Origin: Roseivirga sp.
GTDB taxonomy: Bacteria; Bacteroidota; Bacteroidia; Cytophagales; Cyclobacteriaceae
Length of the DNA: 64,000 bases
Assembly: GCA_018402485.1 (NCBI GenBank)
Contig: JAGYIY010000002.1
Location: forward strand, 558,001-622,000
Direction: 5' to 3'
Part shown: in pieces, positions 18,294 through 26,715 of the stretch
Position numbering within the stretch: position 1 is the stretch's first letter
Layout of the letters: every line of letters begins with the position of its first letter
Translations under genes and position numbers: made by a program
The notes under the pieces: generated by a model
Databases searched by the model: none
Told to the model about the DNA's origin: nothing
Seen by the model: the letters and a program-made list of their open reading frames with translations, nothing else

Positions 18294-18434
18294 TCAGAAT
18301 CTACCCTCTTGCCTCTCTTTTTTGTCTGGATTATCGTTCACCTTAGCATAAGCTGGGCAGAGGGATTGTGCGCATGAGGTAATCGCAAGAAAAGCCACAA
18401 AGAGTAGCAGCAAAAACACTTTTTTGAATTTCAT
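18294..18434 (-). CDS. Very small predicted lipoprotein (46 aa)
   Basis: A 46-residue frame with an N-terminal Lys-rich start (MKFKKVF), a hydrophobic core and a lipobox-like ITSC placing the lipidated Cys at 21. A 26-residue, mostly hydrophilic mature part begins CAQSLCPAYA and ends in charged residues. The signal architecture is complete, which is unlikely by chance in so short a frame. The stop codon begins at the base immediately after the response regulator stop, so the two genes converge with no spacer. I believe similar tiny CPAYA-containing lipoproteins occur in related genomes, but this is from memory. The function is unknown. Confidence 0.65.
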   Translation of the reverse strand: MKFKKVFLLLLFVAFLAITSCAQSLCPAYAKVNDNPDKKERQEGRF

Positions 18435-18531
18435 AAGTTTCGATTCGTGCACAAAGTAAAAAAAATACCTGAGATAACTAAAAGTTTTGATTCAGATATG
18501 TTTACACAAACGGTGGAATTAAATACTTATT

Positions 18532-19518
18532 TTACATGACCATCAAATTACAACCACGCAAATCTGCGTGATCATACCTACCGAGCACCTCAAAACGATG
18601 CTTATCATGCATTTTACCTATGTCCTGAGTTTCAATGAAAGAACATGTTTTCCAATTGGCTAGGTCTATTACATTAATTCCACCTGCTCTGCCCTCTTTT
18701 GCAAAAGTAAAAGGATCGTTAAAATCTCTGATACGTACCTGCATGGTTTTTGAAGGACAAAAAAAGCCGTCTGCATCGGCATAGGCTTGAGAAAATAGTT
18801 CCGTCATGCCGTATTCTGAGTAGATGAGAGAAGTACCCAAACCCGACTTAAGTCGTTCATGTACCTCTTGACGAACCATTTCCTTACGCCTACCTTTCAT
18901 GCCACCAGTTACCATTACCCTGAGCTGCTCAAATGCGATAGGATAAGCTTCGGCAAAATCGAGTAAAGCAAAAGTAACACCCCACAACATGACTTTCCTA
19001 GAACTACCCCTTAACTCATATAATTTCTCGTGAAGTGCTTTTAAGTCATTTAAAAAAAACCCACTGTCCGGACTTTGGGAGCCTTCAATAAAGTGGTTTA
19101 CCATGTGCACGAGACCGGAATTATTTCGCTCTAAGTAAGAGGGTAAAAGGGCTAAAATAACATAATCAGATAGCTCACCATAATTGGTTTCAAAGGCCGT
19201 CTTACAATTTTCATGGTAGTCGCCTATTGCATCTACATGGTGTTTACTCGTTTGGTTAGCGGTGGTTCCGCTACTTTCAAACGTCAATTCAGGCTTCCAA
19301 TTACCTGACATCACATCGTACGATTTGAAAAACGAAATAGGTAAGTACGGTACATCATCTAGGGTTTTTACCTCTTCTGAAGTTTTTTGAAGACTTTTAC
19401 ACCACTTTCGGTAAATGCTATTATTCTCGTATTGATATTGAAAAACCCTCAAAGCCTGGGCTTCAAAGTCTTGAAGATCAATCATTTTTAGGTTGATGTG
19501 TAAACTATCCTTGGCCAT
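18532..19518 (-). CDS. LuxE/PaaK-like acyl-protein synthetase family protein
   Basis: A 328-residue protein of the acyl-protein synthetase (LuxE) branch of adenylate-forming enzymes. These enzymes activate a carboxylic acid with ATP and transfer the acyl group. Visible motifs are TFESSGTTANQTSKH (SSGTT at 82-86, the phosphate-binding loop), MLWGVTFALLDF, VMVTGGMKGRRKEM and YSEYGMTELFSQAY (the adenylate-binding motif). A Met at residue 12 is an alternative start. No luciferase or LuxC reductase lies nearby, so light production is not implied. The substrate is unknown; in this phylum such genes are usually isolated. It is divergent from a lipoprotein gene. Confidence 0.75.
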   Translation of the reverse strand: MAKDSLHINLKMIDLQDFEAQALRVFQYQYENNSIYRKWCKSLQKTSEEVKTLDDVPYLPISFFKSYDVMSGNWKPELTFESSGTTANQTSKHHVDAIGDYHENCKTAFETNYGELSDYVILALLPSYLERNNSGLVHMVNHFIEGSQSPDSGFFLNDLKALHEKLYELRGSSRKVMLWGVTFALLDFAEAYPIAFEQLRVMVTGGMKGRRKEMVRQEVHERLKSGLGTSLIYSEYGMTELFSQAYADADGFFCPSKTMQVRIRDFNDPFTFAKEGRAGGINVIDLANWKTCSFIETQDIGKMHDKHRFEVLGRYDHADLRGCNLMVM

Positions 19519-19596
19519 CTTGCGTTCTTAATGCGATATTCTTTACGCGGTGTGTTCGCAAATATTAGTATTATTGTGTTGATATACAGATTATTC

Positions 19597-20373
19597 ATGC
19601 AACAAAAATTAAAAACAGCTACACCAATTGTGCTGTTATCCTTCATTCTTCTCTTAGGAATTAGCAATTGTAATAGGCCACCCGAATTACCGGATGAACC
19701 GACCGTGAGTTTCGAAAACATAGAATTTGAAATCATAAACGCTGGAGACCCACTTTTTGAGGAGAATGTACTTCGTTTATCCATGAAGGTGAGCGACGGC
19801 AATGGGGACTTAGGTTTAGATGGGGATGAATCTGCAGGAATCTATGCACCATTCGAGTTAGTGACAGATGGAGGGAACTTTGTAGAATTTGGAGATCGAC
19901 CTGATGATCCACCTTTCAGTTGTTTGGAATATGTGATTGAAGACCAAGAAAATACCGATTTAAATAAGGATGGAGATTTACTCGATACCCTGAAAATTAA
20001 TTTCAATAAGAATCAGTTCAATGTAGAAGTTGACTTCTGGGTGAAAAAAAATGGTTTTTTTGAAGAAATAGATCTACGTGCTCAACCTCCTGGGAGCTCT
20101 AATCAAAATACGCTTTGTGGTATCTCTTTCGATGGTCGCTTCCCATGTTTATCTGCTCAAGACAACCCGTGTGATTTTGTAACCAATAGTAATAGTCCGA
20201 TTGAAGGTACAGTTACTTATGAAATGAAATCGGGTTTGTTTTTACCTTTATTTCGTACAGATACATTAAAGTTGCGTTTTTTAATCCGAGACCGGGCATT
20301 AAACGAAAGTAATGTGGCCGAAACACCTGAGTTCACTTTACAGAGCATTCGGAAAGTAAACGGTGAAGGTTAA
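19597..20373 (+). CDS. Hypothetical lipoprotein
   Basis: A 258-residue predicted surface or periplasmic lipoprotein. The chosen Met gives a standard signal peptide, with a hydrophobic core at 10-21 and a lipidation site at Cys25 (GISNC). Two acidic loops resemble calcium-binding repeats: one with DGNGDLGLDGD and one with DLNKDGDLLD. Four further Cys (in SCLEY, TLCGI, FPCLS and PCDF) could form disulfides. It ends 11 bases before the convergent E1 gene. No enzyme motif is recognised. Confidence 0.75.
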   Translation: MQQKLKTATPIVLLSFILLLGISNCNRPPELPDEPTVSFENIEFEIINAGDPLFEENVLRLSMKVSDGNGDLGLDGDESAGIYAPFELVTDGGNFVEFGDRPDDPPFSCLEYVIEDQENTDLNKDGDLLDTLKINFNKNQFNVEVDFWVKKNGFFEEIDLRAQPPGSSNQNTLCGISFDGRFPCLSAQDNPCDFVTNSNSPIEGTVTYEMKSGLFLPLFRTDTLKLRFLIRDRALNESNVAETPEFTLQSIRKVNGEG

Positions 20374-20384
20374 CTATATTTTTA

Positions 20385-22790
20385 TTAATATAAATTAGGG
20401 TATTTTTCAGGTATCACTTCACTCATGAGCGCATATACTTCGTCAAATACGGTTTCAGGATTGGGTTTAGACCAATAATCTCCATCAGACCCGTAGGCAG
20501 GTCGATGTGCCTTGCCCGTAATCGTGATGGGTTGAGAGTCTAAATGAAAATATCCCCCTTGCGTTTCCAATACTTGTTGCATCATAAAAGCTGAAGCTCC
20601 TCCGGGAACGTCTTCATCTGCAAACACCACTCGATTCGTTTTCTTCAGAGAATTTACAATACTGTGTGTTACATCGAATGGCAATAAGGTTTGAACATCA
20701 ATGACTTCCACAGAAATACCCACTTCTTCTAACTCTTCTGCGGCATCCATTACCACCCTACACATTGACCCATAAGTTACGATGGTTACATCTTTTCCTT
20801 CGCGCAATGTCTCAGGCCGGCCAAGAGGTAAAGTGAATTCATCTATGTTATCGGGAATCCGTTCTTTCAGTCGATAACCATTCAAGCATTCAATAACCAA
20901 AGCAGGGTCGTCTGATTGCAACAACGTATTGTAAAAACCTGCTGCCTGTGTCATATTCCTTGGTACAAGGACATGAATACCTCTCAGACTATTCAGAATC
21001 ATTCCAATAGGTGATCCAGAATGCCAAACACCTTCCAATCTATGGCCTCTTGTACGCACGATCAAAGGGGCTTTCTGCCCTCCCACCGTTCTATACTGTA
21101 AGGTGGCCAAGTCATCAGATAAAGTTTGTAGTGCGTAAAGCAGATAATCTAGGTATTGAATTTCCGTAATAGGCCTTAGACCTCGCATAGCAGCACCAAT
21201 ACCTTGTCCGATAATTGTCGTTTCACGAATACCTGTATCTGAGACACGCAGTTCGCCGTATTTTTCCTGCAGGCCTGCAAAGGCCTGATTCACATCCCCT
21301 ATTTTACCAACGTCTTCACCTATGGCAAAAACACGAGGGTCACGCGATAAAGCTGCATCAAAACAAGCCTGAAGTACCTCTCTACCATCAACCAATGGTG
21401 ATGAATCTGAGTACAATGCAGGCGTGTGTTCTATTAATAAGGGAGATCGCGTAGAAGTACTGGTAAGATGCGAACTGAACCTCTCTTCATTTTTATCTGA
21501 CTCAGATTTCAGCCAATCCACTAAAGCTCTTCGAGAAGCTAAGTCCTCATCTCTGGTAATGCGCAAAACTTTCTTGCTTGCTTTAAAGGTGTCCAAGCGA
21601 ATGGGATTCATTGTCTTTTTCAACTCAGAAATTACTTGCACCACCTGGCCTCCATTGGCACTTTCTTCTCCTAATTTTTCCATCAAGCTCACCGCTACAT
21701 CTTGATCTTTCTGAAGATCATCGCGAAATGCCTTCCATGCAGCAGCACGTGCCTCTTTGGCTTCTTGTTTGCCTTCTTTTTCTAATTGATCAAGTTCTTC
21801 CTTCGTGGCCCAAGCATTTTCTAAAATATAGGCCTTGAACTTAACATTACAATCATGCTCTTTTTCCCAAGCTAACCTTTCTTTGGGTTTATATCTTTCA
21901 TGAGAGCCAGAAGTAGAGTGACCTTGAGGTTGCGTCATTTCAACCACATGAAGCAAAACAGGGACATGTTCTTCTCGAGCTATTTTTTCAGCTTTTTTAA
22001 AAGCATGAAGCAGTTCCTCGTAATCCCAACCTTTTGCTTTTATGATTTCAAAGCCCTTTTTGTTCTTGCTACGTTGTGTACCACTCAAAAATTCCGAAAT
22101 GCTTCCACCTGTTGTGTGGTACTCCTTAGGCACTGAAATTCCATAATCATCATCCCAAATAGCCATAATCACCGGCACTTGTAAGACACCCATGGCGTTG
22201 ATTGACTCAAAGAAGTGACCTTCTGAGGTACTGGCATTTCCAATGGTACCAAAAGCTACTTCGTTGCCTTGATTAGAAAAATCTGTAAAGGCATGTAATT
22301 GATTATTTTGTCTATAAAGTTTGCTAGCAAAAGCTAAGCCCACTAGTCGTGGCATTTGACCTGCTGTAGGAGAAATGTCCGCACTAGCGTTTTTCATATC
22401 TGTTTGAACCTTCCATTCTCCGTGCTCATCCAACCAACGATTGGCAAAGTGACCGTTCATAAGTCGGCCTCCTGAAGCCAAATCGGCATCAATAGAAGAA
22501 TGTGCATACAATTGTGCAAAGTATTGTTGAATGGTCAATTCACCAATGGCAAACATAAAAGTCTGATCGCGGTAGTAACCTGAACGAAAATCACCATTTT
22601 TAAAAACCTTGGCCATTGCGATCTGAGCTAATTCCTTTCCATCACCAAAAATCCCAAATTTAGCCTTCCCCATAAAGACTTCCTTGCGACCAATGATACT
22701 CGCTTCTCTGCTGGCTATGCATAGCTTGTAGTCGTCAAGAATTTGCGCTTTATCTACCTTGCTCTGTTTGTTTACTTTCACTCTGCTCAC
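20385..22790 (-). CDS. Fused 2-oxoacid dehydrogenase E1 alpha/beta (branched-chain ketoacid type)
   Basis: Thiamine diphosphate-dependent decarboxylase component of a 2-oxoacid dehydrogenase complex, with E1 alpha and E1 beta in one 801-residue chain. The alpha half (about 15-360) includes the region SGGRLMNGHFAN, and TPP/Mg motifs at GNASTSEG (184-191) and WDDDYGIS (212-219). The beta half (about 460-801) includes AIGEDVGKIG, FPV-like transketolase strands and VDVQTLLPFD. The canonical GDG is GNA here, and NN is replaced by DD. The fused form and branched-chain substrates are typical of Bacteroidota. E2 and E3 genes are not adjacent. A good promoter lies upstream. Confidence 0.9.
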   Translation of the reverse strand: MSRVKVNKQSKVDKAQILDDYKLCIASREASIIGRKEVFMGKAKFGIFGDGKELAQIAMAKVFKNGDFRSGYYRDQTFMFAIGELTIQQYFAQLYAHSSIDADLASGGRLMNGHFANRWLDEHGEWKVQTDMKNASADISPTAGQMPRLVGLAFASKLYRQNNQLHAFTDFSNQGNEVAFGTIGNASTSEGHFFESINAMGVLQVPVIMAIWDDDYGISVPKEYHTTGGSISEFLSGTQRSKNKKGFEIIKAKGWDYEELLHAFKKAEKIAREEHVPVLLHVVEMTQPQGHSTSGSHERYKPKERLAWEKEHDCNVKFKAYILENAWATKEELDQLEKEGKQEAKEARAAAWKAFRDDLQKDQDVAVSLMEKLGEESANGGQVVQVISELKKTMNPIRLDTFKASKKVLRITRDEDLASRRALVDWLKSESDKNEERFSSHLTSTSTRSPLLIEHTPALYSDSSPLVDGREVLQACFDAALSRDPRVFAIGEDVGKIGDVNQAFAGLQEKYGELRVSDTGIRETTIIGQGIGAAMRGLRPITEIQYLDYLLYALQTLSDDLATLQYRTVGGQKAPLIVRTRGHRLEGVWHSGSPIGMILNSLRGIHVLVPRNMTQAAGFYNTLLQSDDPALVIECLNGYRLKERIPDNIDEFTLPLGRPETLREGKDVTIVTYGSMCRVVMDAAEELEEVGISVEVIDVQTLLPFDVTHSIVNSLKKTNRVVFADEDVPGGASAFMMQQVLETQGGYFHLDSQPITITGKAHRPAYGSDGDYWSKPNPETVFDEVYALMSEVIPEKYPNLY

Positions 22791-23120
22791 GAAAATAAGG
22801 TTTAAACGATTGCGTAAATCTAATCAAAATTAAGCATCTTTCTCAACAAATCAAATTTGGTTTAAAAGGTGTAATCAAGCTATTTTAAAAATATTATACT
22901 GTAATAATCTTATTGACTTTTGTTATGTGCTGAAAAATAGCACGTAAAGAAATTACCTAGATCCTCATTAAAGAATTATAAAAGATTCTTCTTCTCACAC
23001 AGGCGGTAGTCATTAAAGTATTAATCACTATTTACTTCACGCATTTTTAGCTTCAAGTCAATCGTTTGTTTCGGCAGCTTCTTATATTTGCCGCCACGAA
23101 CCTTTTAAATTGAAGAAATC
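22791..23120. other. Divergent intergenic region between the E1 fusion and ald
   Basis: 330 bases of A/T-rich sequence with no supported gene. It holds a full promoter for the E1 gene (22825-22855) and an exact -7 element TATATTTG at 23083-23090 for ald, which has only a weak -33 match (TTTG at 23065, spacing 14). Nothing else is recognised. Confidence 0.7.
22825..22855 (-). promoter_or_regulatory. Promoter of the E1 fusion gene
   Basis: On the minus strand TTTG (22855-22852), 19 bases, then TAATTTTG (22832-22825). It is an exact consensus match and predicts a leader of about 30 bases. Confidence 0.72.
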
Positions 23121-24236
23121 ATGATCATTGGAGTGCCTATTGAAATTAAGAATAACGAAAACAGGGTATCATTAACACCGGGTGGAGCTCTTGAACTTAT
23201 CAAGCAAGGCCATGAGGTTTATGTACAAGAAAATGCCGGTCTCAACAGTGGATTCACAAACGAAACATATGAAGAAGTAGGGGCAAAAATACTTCCTTCT
23301 ATCGAAGCAGTTTACGACAAGGCAGAGATGATCATGAAGGTGAAAGAACCGATCGAACCCGAGTACGATTTAATTAAAGAAGGCCAATTGGTATTTACTT
23401 ATTTCCACTTTGCTTCTTATGAACCCCTAACTGAGGCAATGATTAAAAGCAAAGCGGTATGTTTAGCCTATGAAACTGTAGAAAAAACAGATAGAAGCTT
23501 ACCGCTTTTGACACCGATGTCGGAAGTTGCTGGGCGTATGGCTACACAGCAAGGAGCCAAGTATTTAGAAAAACCTATTATGGGTAAAGGTGTTTTGTTA
23601 GGTGGAGTTCCCGGTGTATCGCCAGGTCAAGTAATGGTGCTTGGCGGTGGAATTGTGGGGACACATGCGGCAAAAATGGCAGCAGGACTTGGGGCGCAGG
23701 TGACCATTCTAGATGTCAATATGGATAGAATGAGGTATTTAAATGATGTGATGCCTGCCAATGTAATAACACGTTACTCAAATGAAGTGAACATCAGAGA
23801 ATTACTTCCAAGAATGGATTTGATCATTGGCGCAGTACTAATACCTGGTGCTAAAGCCCCAAAATTGATTACAAGAGATATGCTGAAAGATATGCAACCA
23901 GGGACAGTATTGGTTGATGTCGCTGTAGATCAGGGAGGCTGCATAGAAACCTGTAACCCTACCACACATGAAAATCCAACCTTTATCATTGATGATATTG
24001 TACACTATTGTGTAGCTAATATGCCTGGTGCAGTACCCTACACATCTACCATTGCATTGACCAATGCAACCTTGCCTTATGCTTTGCAGCTAGCCAACAA
24101 AGGCTGGAAAAGGGCTTGTAAGGAGAATAAAGAGCTTGAAAAAGGTCTAAATATTATCAAAGGAGATGTAGTCTATGAAGCTGTTGCTGAGACATTTGAT
24201 TTACCTTTTGTTTCGGTAGATAAGCATTTGAACTAA
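23121..24236 (+). CDS. ald: Alanine dehydrogenase
   Basis: NAD-dependent reversible deamination of L-alanine to pyruvate and ammonia. The 371-residue length is standard. Catalytic residues are at canonical positions: Lys75 in MKVKEP and His96 in YFHFAS. The Rossmann fold shows VMVLGGGIVGTHAAKMAAGLGA near 170-195, followed by DVNMDRM. The DVAVDQGGCIE and ANMPGAVPYTST motifs are also present. The gene is monocistronic: a -7 promoter element lies 30 bases upstream and a strong terminator 22 bases downstream. The related transhydrogenase alpha subunit is excluded by length and by the conserved C-terminal PxTST region. Confidence 0.96.
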   Translation: MIIGVPIEIKNNENRVSLTPGGALELIKQGHEVYVQENAGLNSGFTNETYEEVGAKILPSIEAVYDKAEMIMKVKEPIEPEYDLIKEGQLVFTYFHFASYEPLTEAMIKSKAVCLAYETVEKTDRSLPLLTPMSEVAGRMATQQGAKYLEKPIMGKGVLLGGVPGVSPGQVMVLGGGIVGTHAAKMAAGLGAQVTILDVNMDRMRYLNDVMPANVITRYSNEVNIRELLPRMDLIIGAVLIPGAKAPKLITRDMLKDMQPGTVLVDVAVDQGGCIETCNPTTHENPTFIIDDIVHYCVANMPGAVPYTSTIALTNATLPYALQLANKGWKRACKENKELEKGLNIIKGDVVYEAVAETFDLPFVSVDKHLN

Positions 24237-24257
24237 AGTTTAAAAAATCTTTTATCG

Positions 24258-24290
24258 AGGGAATCTCAAATATTTTGGGATTCCTTTTTT
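24258..24290 (+). terminator. Intrinsic terminator of ald
   Basis: An 11-bp stem (24260-24270 with 24274-24284, one T-G wobble) with a 3-base loop, followed by six T residues. Confidence 0.9.
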
Positions 24291-24301
24291 AGTTTTAGCA
24301 C

Positions 24302-25114
24302 ATGAACACATTTGCCCTCATCACCGGTGCTGCTGGAGGAATCGGTTTAGAATTAGCTCAAATGGCTGCGGCGGACGGTTACAACCTTCTCCTAATCGAT
24401 ATTGATAGTGAAAACTTGAGCACAGCACGTGATAAAATACTCACCACTTTCAAGTGTTCTGTTGAAACCTTATGCATCGACTTGTCTCAAAAGAACGCAG
24501 CACAAACCATCATCCATTTTGTTGAGGAAAAGAAACTTTGTGTGGAGCTTCTGATCAATAATGCAGGATTTGGTAATTTTGGGTATTTCACACAAAGCAG
24601 TTGGGAAAAAGACTTGGGCATGCTGCAAGTTCACATGATTACTAGCACGGGATTGATGAAACATTTTCTAAAATCTATGGCTTCCAGAAAAAAAGGGTAT
24701 GTACTCAACATAGCTTCCGTAGCAGCATTTTTACCCGGCCCATTGATGTCTACCTATCATGCCTCAAAGGCTTATCTGTTAAATTTAAGTCAGGCAGTTG
24801 CTAATGAGGTGAGGGACGAAGGCGTGCAGGTAAGTGTACTTTGTCCTGGCATGACACGCACTAATTTTGCCAAAGCCAATGGCAATGATAACCCCAGTAT
24901 CAAATTCAATTACCTAGAGCCAACATGGGTAGCTCAATATGGTTACCGGCAAATGAAGAAAGGTAGGGTGGTGATTGTTCCGGGCATTTGGAATAAAATC
25001 AGCTCTTTTTTACCCCGCTTACTCCCAGGGAAAACGGCAACCTCGATGGTAGGTAAGATTCAGCGAAAAAACCATGAAAAACGAACAGATCATAAAAGCT
25101 TAAAAGATCACTAA
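24302..25114 (+). CDS. Short-chain dehydrogenase/reductase (SDR family)
   Basis: NAD(P)-dependent oxidoreductase with the classical SDR signature. The 270 residues include cofactor loop TGAAGGIG (8-15), NNAG (86-89), catalytic Ser139 in NIASVAAF, Tyr152 and Lys156 in YHASK. CPGMTRTNF after the active site completes the pattern. It resembles the DltE/YqjQ-like general SDR group, whose substrates are mostly uncharacterised. A basic C-terminal tail (RKNHEKRTDHKSLKDH) follows. It lies 11 bases after the ald terminator and ends 4 bases before the convergent alkB. Confidence 0.88.
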   Translation: MNTFALITGAAGGIGLELAQMAAADGYNLLLIDIDSENLSTARDKILTTFKCSVETLCIDLSQKNAAQTIIHFVEEKKLCVELLINNAGFGNFGYFTQSSWEKDLGMLQVHMITSTGLMKHFLKSMASRKKGYVLNIASVAAFLPGPLMSTYHASKAYLLNLSQAVANEVRDEGVQVSVLCPGMTRTNFAKANGNDNPSIKFNYLEPTWVAQYGYRQMKKGRVVIVPGIWNKISSFLPRLLPGKTATSMVGKIQRKNHEKRTDHKSLKDH

Positions 25115-25118
25115 ACTC

Positions 25119-26204
25119 TCATTGCTTATCATAAACGGCTTCCTCCCAAGCTTTCAGTTTGGGATTCATCCACTTGAACCATAAAGGAGGAAAAGAAGCA
25201 AGTAAAATCATGGCTGGGTAACCTGAAGGTAACTGCGGAGACTCATTGTAATGTTTTAACACCTGATATCGTTTTATGGCATTGGCATGATGATCAGAAT
25301 GACGCTGTAATTGAAACAAAAAATAATTACTTAATCGGTGGTTAGAATTCCATGAATGCATGGGGTTAACACGTTCGTACCTACCAGGAGCAATTTCTTT
25401 TCGCACTATTCCATAGTGTTCAATATAGTTTACAATTTCTAATAAACTAAAAGCCAAAAAGCTTTGAAAAAGGAAAAAAGGAATAATCAGCCATGCCTGA
25501 GAGCATCCAATCGCATAAGCTATTATGCATAAGACTGCACAAAAAATAAAGGGAAATAAACTGTACCCAATCATTTTATTCTTCCAACTCCAAAAAGGAA
25601 TAACCTTTCTTTTTAGTCTTTGCCCTTCAAGCTCCCAGGCACTACGATAGCTTCCTACCACAGAACGCAACCAAAAGCCATAGAAACCTTCATTTTTTCG
25701 GCTAGTAGCCGGATCTTTGGGTGTAGCCACATGCACATGGTGCCCTCTGTTGTGTTCTATGATGAAATGCATGTAGCAAACTGTCATCAACAAAACCTTC
25801 GCATAAAACTGCTCTATTTGTGATTTTTTATGGCCTAATTCATGGGCCACAGTGATACCTATACCTCCTGTAACCAAAGCAAAGCTAAAGGTGAACAAAA
25901 TCCATTCCCACCATAACAAAGGCACTGAAGCTACCACATAACTTCCCCAAAGTAAAAATCCAACTTGAAAAAAAGTCCATACAAAGGTGATCAAACGGTA
26001 ATAATAGGCTTCGGCAATTTGCAGACTTTCATCTTCAGATAAATTCTCCGGGTCTTGACCTATTATATAATCCGCCAAAGGAATGAGAATAAATACAAGC
26101 CCAATGGCGAGGGCATTCCAAAAACCCCCTAAATAAAAGCCGATAATGGTGGCGGAGGGCACGATAAAGGCTGTGAAAAAACCAATCTTTTTAACCCAAT
26201 TCAT
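25119..26204 (-). CDS. alkB: AlkB-type alkane 1-monooxygenase / membrane hydroxylase
   Basis: Integral-membrane non-haem diiron hydroxylase. The 361 residues contain the four AlkB signatures: HELGH (121-125), HNRGHHVH (151-158), NYIEHYG (259-265) and QRHSDHH (300-306). Six to seven hydrophobic segments surround them (about 8-48, 72-118, 213-257). NYIEHYG is characteristic of alkane hydroxylases rather than fatty-acid desaturases. It hydroxylates terminal carbons of medium or long alkanes with rubredoxin as electron donor, but no rubredoxin gene is seen here. It starts 16 bases after the HsdR_N-domain gene, so the two are probably one transcript. A role on fatty-acid-like substrates is possible. 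Confidence 0.9.
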   Translation of the reverse strand: MNWVKKIGFFTAFIVPSATIIGFYLGGFWNALAIGLVFILIPLADYIIGQDPENLSEDESLQIAEAYYYRLITFVWTFFQVGFLLWGSYVVASVPLLWWEWILFTFSFALVTGGIGITVAHELGHKKSQIEQFYAKVLLMTVCYMHFIIEHNRGHHVHVATPKDPATSRKNEGFYGFWLRSVVGSYRSAWELEGQRLKRKVIPFWSWKNKMIGYSLFPFIFCAVLCIIAYAIGCSQAWLIIPFFLFQSFLAFSLLEIVNYIEHYGIVRKEIAPGRYERVNPMHSWNSNHRLSNYFLFQLQRHSDHHANAIKRYQVLKHYNESPQLPSGYPAMILLASFPPLWFKWMNPKLKAWEEAVYDKQ

Positions 26205-26220
26205 GGAGAAAGTTACTCAA

Positions 26221-26682
26221 TCAAATGCTGAGAAGCAACTGTTGATAGGATGGAATTTCTTGAATCATTTTAAATACATTAGATCCGGTTCCTCTTAACA
26301 CGGCGTAGGTTTTTATTCCGTTGGTTATTGCAATGAGTGGTGCTTGGCAAACCTTATTGTAAGCTGCAATTTGCTCGACTACCTTTGCCCCCAAAAGAAC
26401 ATGAGGTGCCTTACACTCCACCAAAACCAAAGGCTTTAGATCATTTCTATAGACTAATAAATCACTTCTTTTATATAAATCATTGTATTTAAGACCAGAT
26501 TCCACACGCATCAGTGAAGCCGGATACCCCAACCGCTTCATCATAAGATGCACAAAATGTTGACGCACCCACTCCTCAGGAGATAAATGAACGAACTTCT
26601 TCCTGATGGCATCGAAAATAAATAACTTGCCGTCACGACTTTCTAAACGATAGTCAAATTCGGGTAAATTCAATTTTAACAC
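26221..26682 (-). CDS. HsdR N-terminal-domain (PD-(D/E)XK-like) protein
   Basis: A 153-residue stand-alone protein homologous to the N-terminal nuclease-like domain of type I restriction R subunits. The PD-(D/E)XK pattern is visible as RSDLLVY...LVLVECKAP (Asp, then Glu-x-Lys). The family motif HLSPEEWVRQHFVH is also present. No methylase, specificity subunit or helicase is near, so this is not a restriction system. The protein is widespread as a single-domain gene in Bacteroidota and its role is unknown. The start is GTG at 26682, only 4 bases from an exact -7 element, so the mRNA may be leaderless. Confidence 0.85.
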   Translation of the reverse strand: MLKLNLPEFDYRLESRDGKLFIFDAIRKKFVHLSPEEWVRQHFVHLMMKRLGYPASLMRVESGLKYNDLYKRSDLLVYRNDLKPLVLVECKAPHVLLGAKVVEQIAAYNKVCQAPLIAITNGIKTYAVLRGTGSNVFKMIQEIPSYQQLLLSI

Positions 26683-26686
26683 ACGA

Positions 26687-26694
26687 CAAAATTA
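26687..26694 (-). promoter_or_regulatory. -7 element upstream of the HsdR_N/alkB pair
   Basis: TAATTTTG on the minus strand (26694-26687) matches TAnnTTTG and ends 4 bases before the GTG start. No good -33 element is seen at the usual distance. Confidence 0.45.
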
Positions 26695-26715
26695 GCCATT
26701 TTAAAAGCATTTGAG

